DNA of 27,350 bases, from positions 1 to 27,350 of the forward strand of contig DATHGT010000109.1 of the NCBI GenBank assembly GCA_035317605.1, in the 5' to 3' direction. Positions within the stretch are counted from its first letter, which is position 1. The number at the start of each line of letters is the position of its first letter. The stretch is from DATHGT01 sp035317605. GTDB taxonomy: Bacteria; Methylomirabilota; Methylomirabilia; Rokubacteriales; CSP1-6. Below are positions 13,584 through 22,231 of the stretch, one piece after another. A program made the position numbers and the translations under genes. The notes beneath the pieces are model-generated. The model saw nothing but the letters and a program-made list of their open reading frames with translations. It had not been told where the DNA came from and ran no database searches.

Positions 13584-15176
13584 ATGCGCCGCCACATCAA
13601 GATCTACGACACGACCCTGCGCGACGGCACCCAGGGCGAAGGTGTGTCCTTCTCCATGGAAGACAAGGTGCGCATCGCCACGCGCCTGGACGCGCTGGGC
13701 GTCCACTACATCGAGGGCGGGTGGCCGGGATCCAATCCCAAGGACCTACGGTTCTTCCGCCGGATGCAGGACGTGCCGCTCAAGAACGCCCGGCTCGCCG
13801 CCTTCAGCATGACCCGGCGGGCCGGCGGCAGCGCCGAGTCCGACCCGAACATGAAGGCCGTGCTGGAGGCCGGCGCCCCGGTGGCCACCATCGTGGGCAA
13901 GTCCTGGGACTTCCACGTGACCCACGCGCTGGAGACCACGCTGCACGAGAACGTGTCGATGATCGGAGACACCATCGCGTGGCTGGCCCCGCGGGTGGAG
14001 GAAGTGCTGTACGACGCCGAGCACTTCTTCGACGGCTTCCGGGCCAACCGCGACTACGCGCTGGCCACGCTGGCCGCGGCCGACGCGGGGGGCGCCCGCT
14101 GGCTGGTCCTGTGCGACACCAACGGCGGCACGCTGCCGGGTGACCTCGCCGAGATCGTCCGCGAGGTGCAGCGCCACGTCCGCGCCCCGCTCGGGATCCA
14201 CGTCCACAACGACGCGGAGTGCGCGGTGGCCAACTCGCTGGCCGCCGTGCGGGAGGGCGTCGATCACGTGCAGGGGACCATCAACGGGTTCGGCGAGCGC
14301 TGCGGCAACGCCAACCTGGTGTCAATCATCCCGACCCTGATGCTCAAGCTCGGCCTCGACTGCATCCCGGAGCCGAACCTGCGCGAGCTGCGCGAGCTGT
14401 CCCGGTTCACGTCCGAGCTGGCCAACCGCAAGCCGTGGTCGGCCCAGCCCTACGTCGGCGACTCCGCCTTCGCCCACAAGGGCGGCATGCACGTCTCCGC
14501 GGTGCTCAAGCATCCCCAGACGTACGAGCACATCGCGCCCGAGGCGGTGGGCAATCACCGCCGCGTGCTCGTCTCCGAGCTGTCCGGCAAATCCAACGTG
14601 CTCTACAAGGCCCGCGAGTACGGCATCGATCTGGACAAGGAGACGCCGGACTCGCGGCGCATCCTCGACCAGCTCAAGGCGTTGGAGGACCAGGGTTTCC
14701 AGTTCGAGGGCGCCGAGGCGTCGTTCGAGCTCTTGATGGAGCGTGCGCTCGGCCGGCACCGCCCGTACTTCGAGCTCGAGGCCTACCGGGTGATCGTGGA
14801 GGAGCAGAACGGTCGAGGGGAGCCGGTGGCCGAGGCCACCGTGCGCGTCAAGGTCAAGGGCATGCTCGAGCACACCGCGGCGTCCGGCAACGGACCCGTC
14901 AACGCGCTCGACCAGGCGCTGCGGAAAGCGCTCGTGGAGTTCTATCCGAGCCTGGCCGAGATGAAGCTCCTCGACTACAAGGTCCGCATCCTCGACGAGT
15001 CGATGGGCACGGCGGCCCGCACCCGCGTGCTCATCACCTCGGGCGACGGCGACGAGACCTGGGGCACCGTGGGTGTCGCCGAGAACATCATCGAAGCATC
15101 CTGGCACGCGCTCGTCGATTCCATCGAGTACAAGCTTCGCGCCGACGAGCGGCGTTCGGGACGCGGTTCGTCCTGA
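13584..15176 (+). CDS. cimA: (R)-citramalate synthase
   Basis: This 530-residue enzyme condenses pyruvate and acetyl-CoA to citramalate, the first step of the threonine-independent route to 2-oxobutyrate and isoleucine. The DRE-TIM barrel occupies about residues 1-280: IYDTTLRDGTQGEGVSFS with the catalytic Arg-Asp pair, then HVHNDAECAVANSLAAVREG, in which HxH is the metal site, and VQGTINGFGERCGNANL. The FAHKGGMHVSAVLKHPQTYEH segment follows. A C-terminal LeuA-type allosteric domain (about 390-520) suggests feedback control by isoleucine. Length and the GWPGSNPKD segment match the CimA group rather than isopropylmalate or homocitrate synthase. GGAGGT lies 7 bases before the ATG. No other isoleucine genes are in the window. 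Confidence 0.94.
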   Translation: MRRHIKIYDTTLRDGTQGEGVSFSMEDKVRIATRLDALGVHYIEGGWPGSNPKDLRFFRRMQDVPLKNARLAAFSMTRRAGGSAESDPNMKAVLEAGAPVATIVGKSWDFHVTHALETTLHENVSMIGDTIAWLAPRVEEVLYDAEHFFDGFRANRDYALATLAAADAGGARWLVLCDTNGGTLPGDLAEIVREVQRHVRAPLGIHVHNDAECAVANSLAAVREGVDHVQGTINGFGERCGNANLVSIIPTLMLKLGLDCIPEPNLRELRELSRFTSELANRKPWSAQPYVGDSAFAHKGGMHVSAVLKHPQTYEHIAPEAVGNHRRVLVSELSGKSNVLYKAREYGIDLDKETPDSRRILDQLKALEDQGFQFEGAEASFELLMERALGRHRPYFELEAYRVIVEEQNGRGEPVAEATVRVKVKGMLEHTAASGNGPVNALDQALRKALVEFYPSLAEMKLLDYKVRILDESMGTAARTRVLITSGDGDETWGTVGVAENIIEASWHALVDSIEYKLRADERRSGRGSS

Positions 15177-15231
15177 GCGGGAGACTCCCTCCACGAAAGC
15201 CGAGCGGCGGGTTCGCCGCACGATCGCCTGC

Positions 15232-15675
15232 GTGGCGATCGTCGTGAGCCTGGGTACGAGCGTCTTCTCCACCTCCGCGTGCGCCGCCCCGCGCACGTGC
15301 GCCGGCGGGATCTTCGCCGACACCGCGCGTCTCGGCTCCGTCGATCCCGGCACCCGCCCGACCGTGCGACGCCAGCGACGGGTGGAGATCGACGTCGCCC
15401 GCATCCGCCAGCCCCATGACGAGCTCACCCTCAACCTGTTTCCCGACACCTGCGTGATCGCGCGGCGCGAGCGGGTCACCGAGCTGCGCCCGGGCGTGCT
15501 GCAGTGGGAGGGGCGCGTGCCGAACGCGTCGCCGGGGACGGTGACGCTCATCGTCGACGGCGAGGTGGTGGTGGGCACCATCAGGGTCGGCAGCGAGCTG
15601 TACGAGATCCGTTATCTCGGCGAGGGCGTTCACGTGGTCAATGACGTCGATGCCTCGAAATTCCCCAGGGACTGA
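15232..15675 (+). CDS. Secreted standalone domain resembling the N-terminal region of the adjacent metalloprotease
   Basis: This protein of unknown function has about 147 residues from the GTG at 15232. A hydrophobic export signal ends near SACAA/P. The rest aligns by eye with residues about 45-160 of the metalloprotease encoded next: VRRQRRVEID/VRQRSVAAR, LTLNLFPD/VELNLFDD, GVLQWEGR/GLTWNGTL, IVDGEVVVGTI/VYDGALVGQVW, YEIRYLGEGVHVV/YRIGYAPDGTPVV and DASKFPRD/QAVLPRES. That region precedes the catalytic domain and so is probably a prodomain. A separate copy could inhibit or help fold the protease in trans. The start is uncertain: the frame is open upstream into cimA, a positively charged stretch (ERRVRR) just before 15232 would improve the signal peptide, but the only earlier start is GTG 15073. 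The protease gene begins 10 bases after the stop. Confidence 0.68.
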   Translation: MAIVVSLGTSVFSTSACAAPRTCAGGIFADTARLGSVDPGTRPTVRRQRRVEIDVARIRQPHDELTLNLFPDTCVIARRERVTELRPGVLQWEGRVPNASPGTVTLIVDGEVVVGTIRVGSELYEIRYLGEGVHVVNDVDASKFPRD

Positions 15676-15685
15676 AAGGAAAGCG

Positions 15686-17410
15686 ATGATGCACGGAGTC
15701 GTTCGGTTGGCCTGGGTCGCGGTGCTGATGCTGTGGATGCTGCCGATGACGGAGGCGCTGGCGGCGCCGTCTCCGCCGGCGCTGTTCGACCCGCCGCCAA
15801 CCGTCCGGGCCACGTCGTCCGGCGCGTCGCCGCGCGCGGTCGTCCGCCAGCGGTCCGTGGCCGCCCGGCTCGGCTTGCTTACGCGCTCCGACGGCTCGTC
15901 CGCGCTCAGCGCCGGGGATCGGGTCGAGCTGAATCTGTTCGACGACGCTCGCTTCTCGATGACCGTAACCGAAGTGGCCCGGCACGGCGGACACGGCCTG
16001 ACGTGGAACGGCACGCTCGACGGCGTCGATCTCGGCTTCGCGGCGCTGGCCGTCTACGACGGCGCGCTCGTCGGTCAGGTGTGGACGCCGGCCGCGACGT
16101 ATCGAATCGGCTACGCTCCCGACGGCACGCCGGTGGTCGAGGAGATCGATCAGGCCGTGCTGCCCCGCGAGAGCGAGGCCGACGCCCCGGTCGGCGCCGA
16201 GAGCCTCGACGCGGACGCTCCTCACGCGGCCGGTGACACCGCGGCGCAGATCGACGTGATGGTCCTCTACACGGCGGCCGCGCGGATGGCGGCGGGTGGA
16301 ACCGTCGCCATGCGCGCTCAGGCCGCGCTCGCGGTAGGCACGTCGAATACAGCCTACGGCAACAACGACCTCGTCCAGCGCCTTCGCCTCGTCTACACCG
16401 GCGAGTTCGCGCTGACAGAGACCGGCGATTTCAACGGCGAGCTGAACACGCTGCAGAGCAACACCACCGTGCGCTGGCTGCGCGACGTGACGCGGGCAGA
16501 TATCGTGTCCATTCTCGTCCAGCACGGGCCGACCGCCCCGTGCGGGATCGGCTTCGTGATGCGGTCCCTCTCGGCGTCGTTCGCCGCCAACGCGTTCAAC
16601 GTGGTCGAGCGCGATTGCGCCAGCTCGAACCTCTCGTTCCCCCACGAGCTGGGCCACAACATGGGCGCCAATCACGACGCCTTCGTGATCGGCGGCGACA
16701 TCGGGCTGGCCATTTACAGCAAGGGCTGGGTGGACCTGACCGGCAAGTTCCGCACGATCATGGCCTACAACGACCAGTGCGCAATTGCGGGCTTCAACTG
16801 CCAGAGGATTCCGTACTTCTCCAGTCCGAACAAGACCTTCAACGGCCGAACGGTCGGCAACGCCGCCACGGCCGACAACTCGCGGACGCTCAGCGAAAGC
16901 GCGAACACCGTGGCCAACTTCCGCCAGGCCCTGGCCTCGCCCTTGACGATCACGGCAACCGTGAACCAGCCCACCTTCGCGGTCGGTCAGCCGCTGGTGG
17001 CGTCGGTGAGCCTCAACCATGCGGGGGGGCTCTCGGGAGCGGCCGATTTCTACGTGGGACTGCTGTTGCCCGACGGTACGGCGGTGTTCTTCACCGACGT
17101 CACGATCACGCCGACCAGCGGATACGCGCTCGGCAGTATCACGAACGTCGCCAGCTATCGTCCCATCGCCACCGGCATCCCGCTCGGCGCGCCCTTCTCG
17201 GCGACCCTCAACGCCTTCCTCACGTATCCGCGCCAGGCCGGTGACCCCACGGGAGGCTCGACGTTCTTCGTCTTCGCGGTGAAGTCGGGCGTGCTGGCCA
17301 GCAACGCGTTCATCTCGGACGTCTTGATCGCCGCCTCGCTGGCGCCGTTCACCTTCCCGGCCAACAACCCGGGCGACACGGCCTGCGCGGACGCAGGCTG
17401 CGAGCCCTAG
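15686..17410 (+). CDS. Secreted zinc metalloprotease, reprolysin (M12B) type
   Basis: This 574-residue exported protein has a signal peptide ending near residue 26 (LPMTEALA). Residues about 45-160 are a prodomain-like beta-rich region shared with the preceding gene. The catalytic domain begins near residue 185 (AQIDVMVLYTAAAR). It contains the zinc site HELGHNMGANHD, with His320, Glu321, His324 and His330, and the Met-turn RTIMAY with Met359, which together define metzincins of the reprolysin group. Residues after about 410 form an Ig-like or similar beta domain ending in a Cys-containing tail (DTACADAGCEP). AAAGGAAAG precedes the ATG; Met2 is an equally good start. It would degrade extracellular or periplasmic protein. 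It shares stop-codon bases (CTAG) with the convergent antiporter gene. Confidence 0.92.
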   Translation: MMHGVVRLAWVAVLMLWMLPMTEALAAPSPPALFDPPPTVRATSSGASPRAVVRQRSVAARLGLLTRSDGSSALSAGDRVELNLFDDARFSMTVTEVARHGGHGLTWNGTLDGVDLGFAALAVYDGALVGQVWTPAATYRIGYAPDGTPVVEEIDQAVLPRESEADAPVGAESLDADAPHAAGDTAAQIDVMVLYTAAARMAAGGTVAMRAQAALAVGTSNTAYGNNDLVQRLRLVYTGEFALTETGDFNGELNTLQSNTTVRWLRDVTRADIVSILVQHGPTAPCGIGFVMRSLSASFAANAFNVVERDCASSNLSFPHELGHNMGANHDAFVIGGDIGLAIYSKGWVDLTGKFRTIMAYNDQCAIAGFNCQRIPYFSSPNKTFNGRTVGNAATADNSRTLSESANTVANFRQALASPLTITATVNQPTFAVGQPLVASVSLNHAGGLSGAADFYVGLLLPDGTAVFFTDVTITPTSGYALGSITNVASYRPIATGIPLGAPFSATLNAFLTYPRQAGDPTGGSTFFVFAVKSGVLASNAFISDVLIAASLAPFTFPANNPGDTACADAGCEP

Positions 17411-19152
17411 CGCGGGGTCGTTCGCAGGCCGATCTCCAGCTCCTGGCGGCGGCGCGCCTCGTCGATCGCGTCGAGGGTGCGGGCGCGCAGGATCTCGTAG
17501 AGGTGCTCGGCGGCCAGGACCGGCGCCATCAGCACGTAGTCGGCGCCGTCGGCATAGAGCTGCTCGGCGCCCGCCATGGTGTCGGCGGAGACGATCACCT
17601 TGGCGGCGGGCGCCAGCAGTCGCGCCTGACGGAGCACCCGCGCGTTCGACGTCCCCTTCAGCATCCAGTCCGAGACGCTCGACACCACCACGGCGGCCCG
17701 CTCGAGGCCGGCGTGTCGCAGGGTCTCGGGGTTGGCGATGTCGCCGTAGTGGCAGTCGAACCCCAACGCGGTCAGCCGCTCGAGCGTGTGGGGATTGAAG
17801 TCGATGGCCACCACGAATTCCTTGAGCGCGGGGGACTCGCGATCGAGCTGCTCGAGCAGCGCGATGCCCTCGCGGGCGACCCCGAGCAGGAAGATCTGGT
17901 GTGACGGCCGCTCCGGCGGCGCGGGCTCCGGCGCGGGCGAGGCTCGTCGAGTGCGCCAGCGGGCCAGGCCGATCCGCTCGAGCCCGCGCGCCAGCCCGCT
18001 GGCCAGCGCGTGGTTGAAGGTGATCGCGTAGGTCGACAGCACGGCGGTGAACAGCAGCGTGTACAGCACCAGCGCTTCGGCGGCGGGGCTGGAGTGTCCC
18101 AGGCCGGCGCCGATGGCCACGATGACCAGCGAGAACTCGCTGACCTGCGACAGGTTGATGGCCGCCACCGCGCTCGTTCGCGTGTCGAGTCCGAGGAGCT
18201 TCAGGAGCGGCAGCACCGTGATCATCCGGCTCGCCGCCACGAACACCGTCAGCGCGAGGGCGACCGCGACCAGGCGCACGGAGGGAATGGGAATCTTGAG
18301 CCCGAGCGCCACGAAGAAGAGCGTGATGAAGAAGTCACGCACGCCGGACAGGCGGCCGATCACCTCGGTCGAGTAGGGGAACGCGGCGATGACGAGGCCG
18401 GCCACCAGGGCGCCCATCGCGGTGGAGAGCCCCAGCCGACCCGCCGTGCCCGCGACCAGGAAGCACCAGGCCATCGACGCCACCAGCATCAGCTCGGGCG
18501 ACCGGGCGATGAAGCGGAACAGCGAGGGCAGCACGTGGCGCGACATCACCACCGCCGCGGCCACCAGTCCGACCCCGGCCGCGGCCGACCGGAGGAGCGC
18601 GCCCGGGCCGAGGGCATTCAGGTTGGGCTGGAACGCCAGGAACAGGATCGCCCACAGATCCTGGAAAACGAGAATGCCGAGAGTGACCCGGCCGCCGAAC
18701 GTGGACAGCTCGAACTTGTCGTGGAGCACCTTGACCACGATCAGCGTGGACGACAGGGCCAGGCCCACCGCGAGGTAGAGACGGTCGAGGGGGCCGCCGG
18801 TGGCGGCGGCGATCCCACCCAGGAACGGCCAGGCCAGGGCTACGCACAGCGGGAACTGGAGCAGCCCGCTCACCATGATCACGCGCCCGGCCCGCGCGAC
18901 CTCGCGCACGTTGATCTCGAGACCGACGATGAAGAGCAGCAGGATCAAGCCGATCTCGGCGATGAGATCGATGGCTTCCCGGTTTCGGACGATGCCCAGG
19001 CCGAGCTGAGGACCGAGCAGCACGCCGCCCACGATGTAGCCGAGGATCAACGGCTGGCCGATGCGGCGGGCCAGGAGGGCCAGCAGCGCGGCCGCGATCG
19101 TGCTCACGCCGATCGCGGCGAGCAGGTCCTCGGCGATGAGGAAGTGCGGCAT
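17407..19152 (-). CDS. KefB-type cation:proton antiporter (CPA2) with RCK domain
   Basis: This 581-residue inner-membrane protein has about twelve hydrophobic helices in residues 1-385, including the family motif QPLILGYIVGGVLLGPQLGL and IAEIGLILLLFIVGLEINV. FQDLWAILFL follows the usual position of the CPA2 helix. From about residue 415 a cytosolic Rossmann-type TrkA-N (RCK) domain begins with HQIFLLGVAREG, followed by VVAIDFNPHTLERLTALGF and YGDIANPETL. It would exchange K+ or Na+ for protons, gated by a nucleotide or thiol ligand. The classical KefC glutathione ligands were not assessed. It is the last gene of the ubiD-ubiA-ubiE operon, two bases after ubiE, which is a curious combination; quinone synthesis and ion balance are both membrane-energy functions, but a functional link is only inference. 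Confidence 0.92.
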   Translation of the reverse strand: MPHFLIAEDLLAAIGVSTIAAALLALLARRIGQPLILGYIVGGVLLGPQLGLGIVRNREAIDLIAEIGLILLLFIVGLEINVREVARAGRVIMVSGLLQFPLCVALAWPFLGGIAAATGGPLDRLYLAVGLALSSTLIVVKVLHDKFELSTFGGRVTLGILVFQDLWAILFLAFQPNLNALGPGALLRSAAAGVGLVAAAVVMSRHVLPSLFRFIARSPELMLVASMAWCFLVAGTAGRLGLSTAMGALVAGLVIAAFPYSTEVIGRLSGVRDFFITLFFVALGLKIPIPSVRLVAVALALTVFVAASRMITVLPLLKLLGLDTRTSAVAAINLSQVSEFSLVIVAIGAGLGHSSPAAEALVLYTLLFTAVLSTYAITFNHALASGLARGLERIGLARWRTRRASPAPEPAPPERPSHQIFLLGVAREGIALLEQLDRESPALKEFVVAIDFNPHTLERLTALGFDCHYGDIANPETLRHAGLERAAVVVSSVSDWMLKGTSNARVLRQARLLAPAAKVIVSADTMAGAEQLYADGADYVLMAPVLAAEHLYEILRARTLDAIDEARRRQELEIGLRTTPR

Positions 19153-19154
19153 GG

Positions 19155-19850
19155 TCAGACGACGCCGACGTGCAGGCCGACGCTCCCCAGGCCGAACGTC
19201 CGGTAGCCGACGTCGCGGAGACCGGCGCGGCGCATCGCGGTCGCCAGGTCGCGCGCGCTGAGAAAGCGGTCGACCGAATCCGGCAGGTACGTGTAGGCCT
19301 GGCGATCGCCGGCCACGACAGCGCCGATGGCCGGCACCACGCGGTGGAAATAGAGTCCGAAGAGCGCGTCCCAGAGGGGGAGCGCGATCTTGACGATGTC
19401 GAGGGTGATCACGCGCCCGCCCCGGCGCGTGACCCGTCGCATCTCGGCGAGGCCGGCGTCGAGGTCGACGAGGTTGCGCAGCAGGAAGGCCGAAACCACC
19501 GAAGCGAACGCGCCGTCGGCGAAGGGCAGCGCGAGCGCGTCGGCGGCCGCGAGAGGCACCCTCGCCGAGACCGCGTCGAGCTTGCGCCGCCCCTCGGCGA
19601 GCATGCCGAGCGAGAAGTCGGCGCCGATCACCACGCGCGCCGGATCGAGGCGCTGGGCGGCGATGGCCAGATCGGCGGTGCCGGTGGCGAGGTCAAGCAC
19701 GGGCCCCGGCGGCGCGGCGACGGCTTCGCGCGCGGCGGCCCCGCGCCAGGCGTGGTGACGCCCGCCCGTCATCAGCGAGTTCATGAGATCGTAGCGGCGC
19801 GCGATGCGGGTGAACATCGTGCTCACCGCCTGCGCCCGCTCGGTGGTCAT
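19155..19850 (-). CDS. ubiE: Quinone C-methyltransferase (UbiE/MenG)
   Basis: This 231-residue S-adenosylmethionine-dependent methyltransferase acts on demethylmenaquinone or the ubiquinone precursor. The UbiE start MFTRIARRYDLMNSLMTGG (F..IA..YD..N) and the SAM motif VLDLATGTADLAIAA are clear, followed by GADFSLGMLAEGR and the family segment SAFLLRNLVDLDAGLAEMRR. The conserved FHRVVPAIGAVVAGDRQAYTYLPDS region near residue 170-190 is typical of UbiE. The ATG at 19850 lies two bases after the UbiA stop; the open frame continues upstream but only as a shadow of ubiA. It works with the prenyltransferase and decarboxylase encoded just upstream in the same operon. Confidence 0.94.
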   Translation of the reverse strand: MTTERAQAVSTMFTRIARRYDLMNSLMTGGRHHAWRGAAAREAVAAPPGPVLDLATGTADLAIAAQRLDPARVVIGADFSLGMLAEGRRKLDAVSARVPLAAADALALPFADGAFASVVSAFLLRNLVDLDAGLAEMRRVTRRGGRVITLDIVKIALPLWDALFGLYFHRVVPAIGAVVAGDRQAYTYLPDSVDRFLSARDLATAMRRAGLRDVGYRTFGLGSVGLHVGVV

Positions 19851-19852
19851 CG

Positions 19853-20701
19853 TCACCGCCAGAGCCCGCCGAGCACCGCGCCCAGGGCCAGCACCGCGAT
19901 GTACCCGTTGACGTTGAAGAACGCCATGTCGACGCGCGAGAGATCGTGCGGCCGCACCAGCGAGTGCTCGTAGGCGAGCAGGGCCACGATGGCCAGCCAG
20001 CCGATCCAGTAGATCACGCCGAGTCCGGTCATCACGCCGAGCGCGGCCAGGGACAGCGCGGTGAGCACGTGGCAGAGCTGAGCCAGGCGCAGCGCGGTGG
20101 GAATGCCGAAGCGCGCGGGCACGGAGTACAGACGTTGCGCGCGATCGATCGCCACGTCCTGGCAGGCGTAGATGAGATCGAAGCCGGCGATCCACACCGT
20201 GAGCGCGAGCCACAGCACTAATGCCGGCGGCTCGAACCGTCCGGTGACCGCGATCCATCCGCCGGCGGCGGCGATGCCGTCGGTGAAGCCGAGCACCCAG
20301 TGCGACAGCCAGGTGAAGCGCTTGGTGTACGAGTAGCCGACCAGGAAGACGAGGGCGAGCGGCGCCATGACCAGGCACAGCGGGTTCAGCATGGCCGCGC
20401 TCGCGAACATCAGCACGGCGCCGGCGGCGGCGAGCGCCCCCAGCTCGCCCGCGCGCAGCACGCGGCGGGGCAGGTGACGGCCGGCGGTGCGGGGATTCTT
20501 GGCGTCGATGACACGATCGATCACCCGGTTGGCGGCCATCGCGCACGTGCGCGCGCCGACCATGGCCGCGGTCACCCAGCCGAGGGTCCACCAGCCCGGC
20601 CAGCCGCGCGCGGCCAGGACCATGGCGATGTAGGCGAAGGGGAGCGCGAAGACCGTGTGCTCGAACTTGATCGCGTCGAGGACGTGGCGCAGCTTGGTCA
20701 G
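19853..20701 (-). CDS. ubiA: UbiA-family prenyltransferase (4-hydroxybenzoate octaprenyltransferase/MqnP-like)
   Basis: This 282-residue membrane enzyme attaches a polyprenyl chain to an aromatic acid in quinone synthesis. It has about eight membrane helices and the two aspartate motifs: NRVIDRVIDAKNPRT (first DxxxD region) and YACQDVAIDRAQRL (second). The YACQDVAIDR...SVPARFG form recalls the MqnP subgroup of the futalosine pathway, but 4-hydroxybenzoate prenyltransferase is not excluded. The frame enters from UbiD with no ATG, GTG or TTG near the expected N-terminus (TKLRHVLDAIKFEHTVFALP). The only codon that fits is CTG at 20701-20699, overlapping the ubiD stop as CTGA, so initiation probably uses CTG through translational coupling. 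The next ATG would remove the first helix. Confidence 0.92.
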   Translation of the reverse strand: MTKLRHVLDAIKFEHTVFALPFAYIAMVLAARGWPGWWTLGWVTAAMVGARTCAMAANRVIDRVIDAKNPRTAGRHLPRRVLRAGELGALAAAGAVLMFASAAMLNPLCLVMAPLALVFLVGYSYTKRFTWLSHWVLGFTDGIAAAGGWIAVTGRFEPPALVLWLALTVWIAGFDLIYACQDVAIDRAQRLYSVPARFGIPTALRLAQLCHVLTALSLAALGVMTGLGVIYWIGWLAIVALLAYEHSLVRPHDLSRVDMAFFNVNGYIAVLALGAVLGGLWR

Positions 20702-22140
20702 AAGCCGTAGTCCTTCCAGCGTCGGGTGACTTGCTCGCGCATCGCGTCGGTCATGACGATCTCGTCGGGCCAGGGCTGGGCGACGTCGTCGAGCGCGCTC
20801 TTCTCGGTGGCGTCGACGCCGAGCTTGCCGCCGAAGCGGTGGCGGAGGGCGGCGTGGTCGAGGTCGTCCATGGGTCCGTCGAGGATCATCAGATCGCGCC
20901 GGGGATCGATGTTGCCGGTGGCCCGCCACGCGACTTCCGACAGGTCGTGGACGTTCACGTGCTCGCTGACCACCACGATGGTCTTGGCGAGCATCATGAG
21001 GCCCATGCCCCACAGCGCGGTCATCACCTTGCGCGCCTGCCCGGGGTAGCGCTTGCGGATGGAGACGACGACCAGATTGTGGAACACGCCCTCGGCCGGC
21101 ATGTTCATGTCGACGACTTCCGGCAGCATGAGCCGGATGATGGGAAGGAACAATCGTTCAGTGGCCTTGCCCAGCCAGTAGTCCTCCTGGGGCGGGCGGC
21201 CCACGATGGTCGTCGGGTAGATCGGCCGGGCCCGGCGGGTCAGGGCGGTGAGGTGGAAGACCGGATACTCGCGGGCCAGCGAGTAGTAGCCGGTGTGATC
21301 GCCGAACGGACCTTCCACCCGCCGCTCGGCCGGGTCCACCCAGCCCTCGAGCACGATCTCGGACTGGGCCGGCACCTCGAGGTCGATCGTGCGGCAGCGG
21401 ATCATGTCGACTCCGGCGCCGCGCAGCCACCCCGCGAACACCACTTCGTCGACGCCGGGCGGCAGCGGCGCCGAGGCCGCGTAGATCATCGCCGGATCGC
21501 CGCCGAGCGCGATGGCCACGGGCATGCGGCCGGCCGCCAATCGCTCGTGCTCGGCGCCGCCCTTGTGGGTCTGCCAGTGCATGCCGAGCGTGCGGTCATC
21601 GAACACTTGAAGCCGATACATGCCCACGTTGCGCGCGCCGGTGCGCGGATCGCGCGTGAAGACCGCGGGGAGCGTGATGTAACGTCCGCCGTCGCCGGGC
21701 CAGCATTTCAGGATCGGCAGCGCGGCCAGGCTCGGGTCGGCGGTTTCCACGACTTCCTGGCAGGGCGCGTCCGCGACCTTGCGCGGGGCCGCGCGGGCCA
21801 CGTCGATCAGCGAGCCGAGCTTGCGGATGCGCTCGGCGAAGGTACCGGGCACGCGCAGGTCGAGCAGCTTCGCCAGACGCTCTCCCAGCTCGTCGAGGCG
21901 CTCGATGCCGAGGGCCCACGCCATTCGTTCTTCAGAGCCGAAGGCGTTGACGAGGACGGGCGTGGTGAAGCCGTCGACGCGCTCGAACAGGAGCGCGGCG
22001 TTGGCCGAGCCCGTCGATTTGGAGACGCGATCGGTGATCTCGGTGATCTCGAGATCACGCGACACCGGAACGGAGACGCGGCGCAGGCGGTCGTGCTTTT
22101 CCAGGTGCGCCACGAACTCCTGGAGGTCGCGCCAGGGCAT
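20698..22140 (-). CDS. ubiD: UbiD-family prenylated-flavin decarboxylase
   Basis: This 480-residue protein is a normal-length UbiD. It decarboxylates the prenylated aromatic acid during ubiquinone or menaquinone synthesis (MqnL role in the futalosine route), using prenylated FMN made by a UbiX enzyme that is not in this window. The start MPWRDLQEFVAHLEKHDRL is typical. ARNVGMYRLQVFD contains the conserved arginine and prFMN-binding residues, and EGPFGDHTGYYS carries the catalytic glutamate with the second acidic residue as Asp, as in many bacterial UbiD proteins. Its position first in a ubiD-ubiA-ubiE operon strongly favours a quinone role over degradation of aromatic acids. The ubiD promoter should lie in the 90 bases before 22140; a GATAAT box on the minus strand (22197-22192) is a weak candidate. 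Confidence 0.94.
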   Translation of the reverse strand: MPWRDLQEFVAHLEKHDRLRRVSVPVSRDLEITEITDRVSKSTGSANAALLFERVDGFTTPVLVNAFGSEERMAWALGIERLDELGERLAKLLDLRVPGTFAERIRKLGSLIDVARAAPRKVADAPCQEVVETADPSLAALPILKCWPGDGGRYITLPAVFTRDPRTGARNVGMYRLQVFDDRTLGMHWQTHKGGAEHERLAAGRMPVAIALGGDPAMIYAASAPLPPGVDEVVFAGWLRGAGVDMIRCRTIDLEVPAQSEIVLEGWVDPAERRVEGPFGDHTGYYSLAREYPVFHLTALTRRARPIYPTTIVGRPPQEDYWLGKATERLFLPIIRLMLPEVVDMNMPAEGVFHNLVVVSIRKRYPGQARKVMTALWGMGLMMLAKTIVVVSEHVNVHDLSEVAWRATGNIDPRRDLMILDGPMDDLDHAALRHRFGGKLGVDATEKSALDDVAQPWPDEIVMTDAMREQVTRRWKDYGF

Positions 22141-22204
22141 CGGGGATCAGACCTGGTGGAACACGATTGAAGAATCGACGTACATAGGCGCCCATTATCG
22201 TACA

Positions 22205-22230
22205 CGGCGCGCCCGCCGGCGCGGGCGCCG
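22205..22230 (-). terminator. GC-rich stem-loop after the second lone receiver gene
   Basis: GCCCGC (22211-22216) pairs with GCGGGC (22221-22226) around CGGC; after a 2-base bulge, CGGC (22205-22208) pairs with GCCG (22227-22230). It lies one base after the stop of the receiver gene on its transcript strand. There is no T-run, so termination is inferred from position. Confidence 0.45.
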
Positions 22231-22231
22231 T

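Noticed and set aside
18010..19206. 398-residue plus-strand open frame opposite the antiporter gene
   Set aside because: Low-complexity Arg/Gly/His/Gln-rich shadow of a clear membrane transporter gene.
20731..22170. 479-residue plus-strand open frame opposite ubiD
   Set aside because: Shadow frame; UbiD is complete and recognisable on the minus strand.
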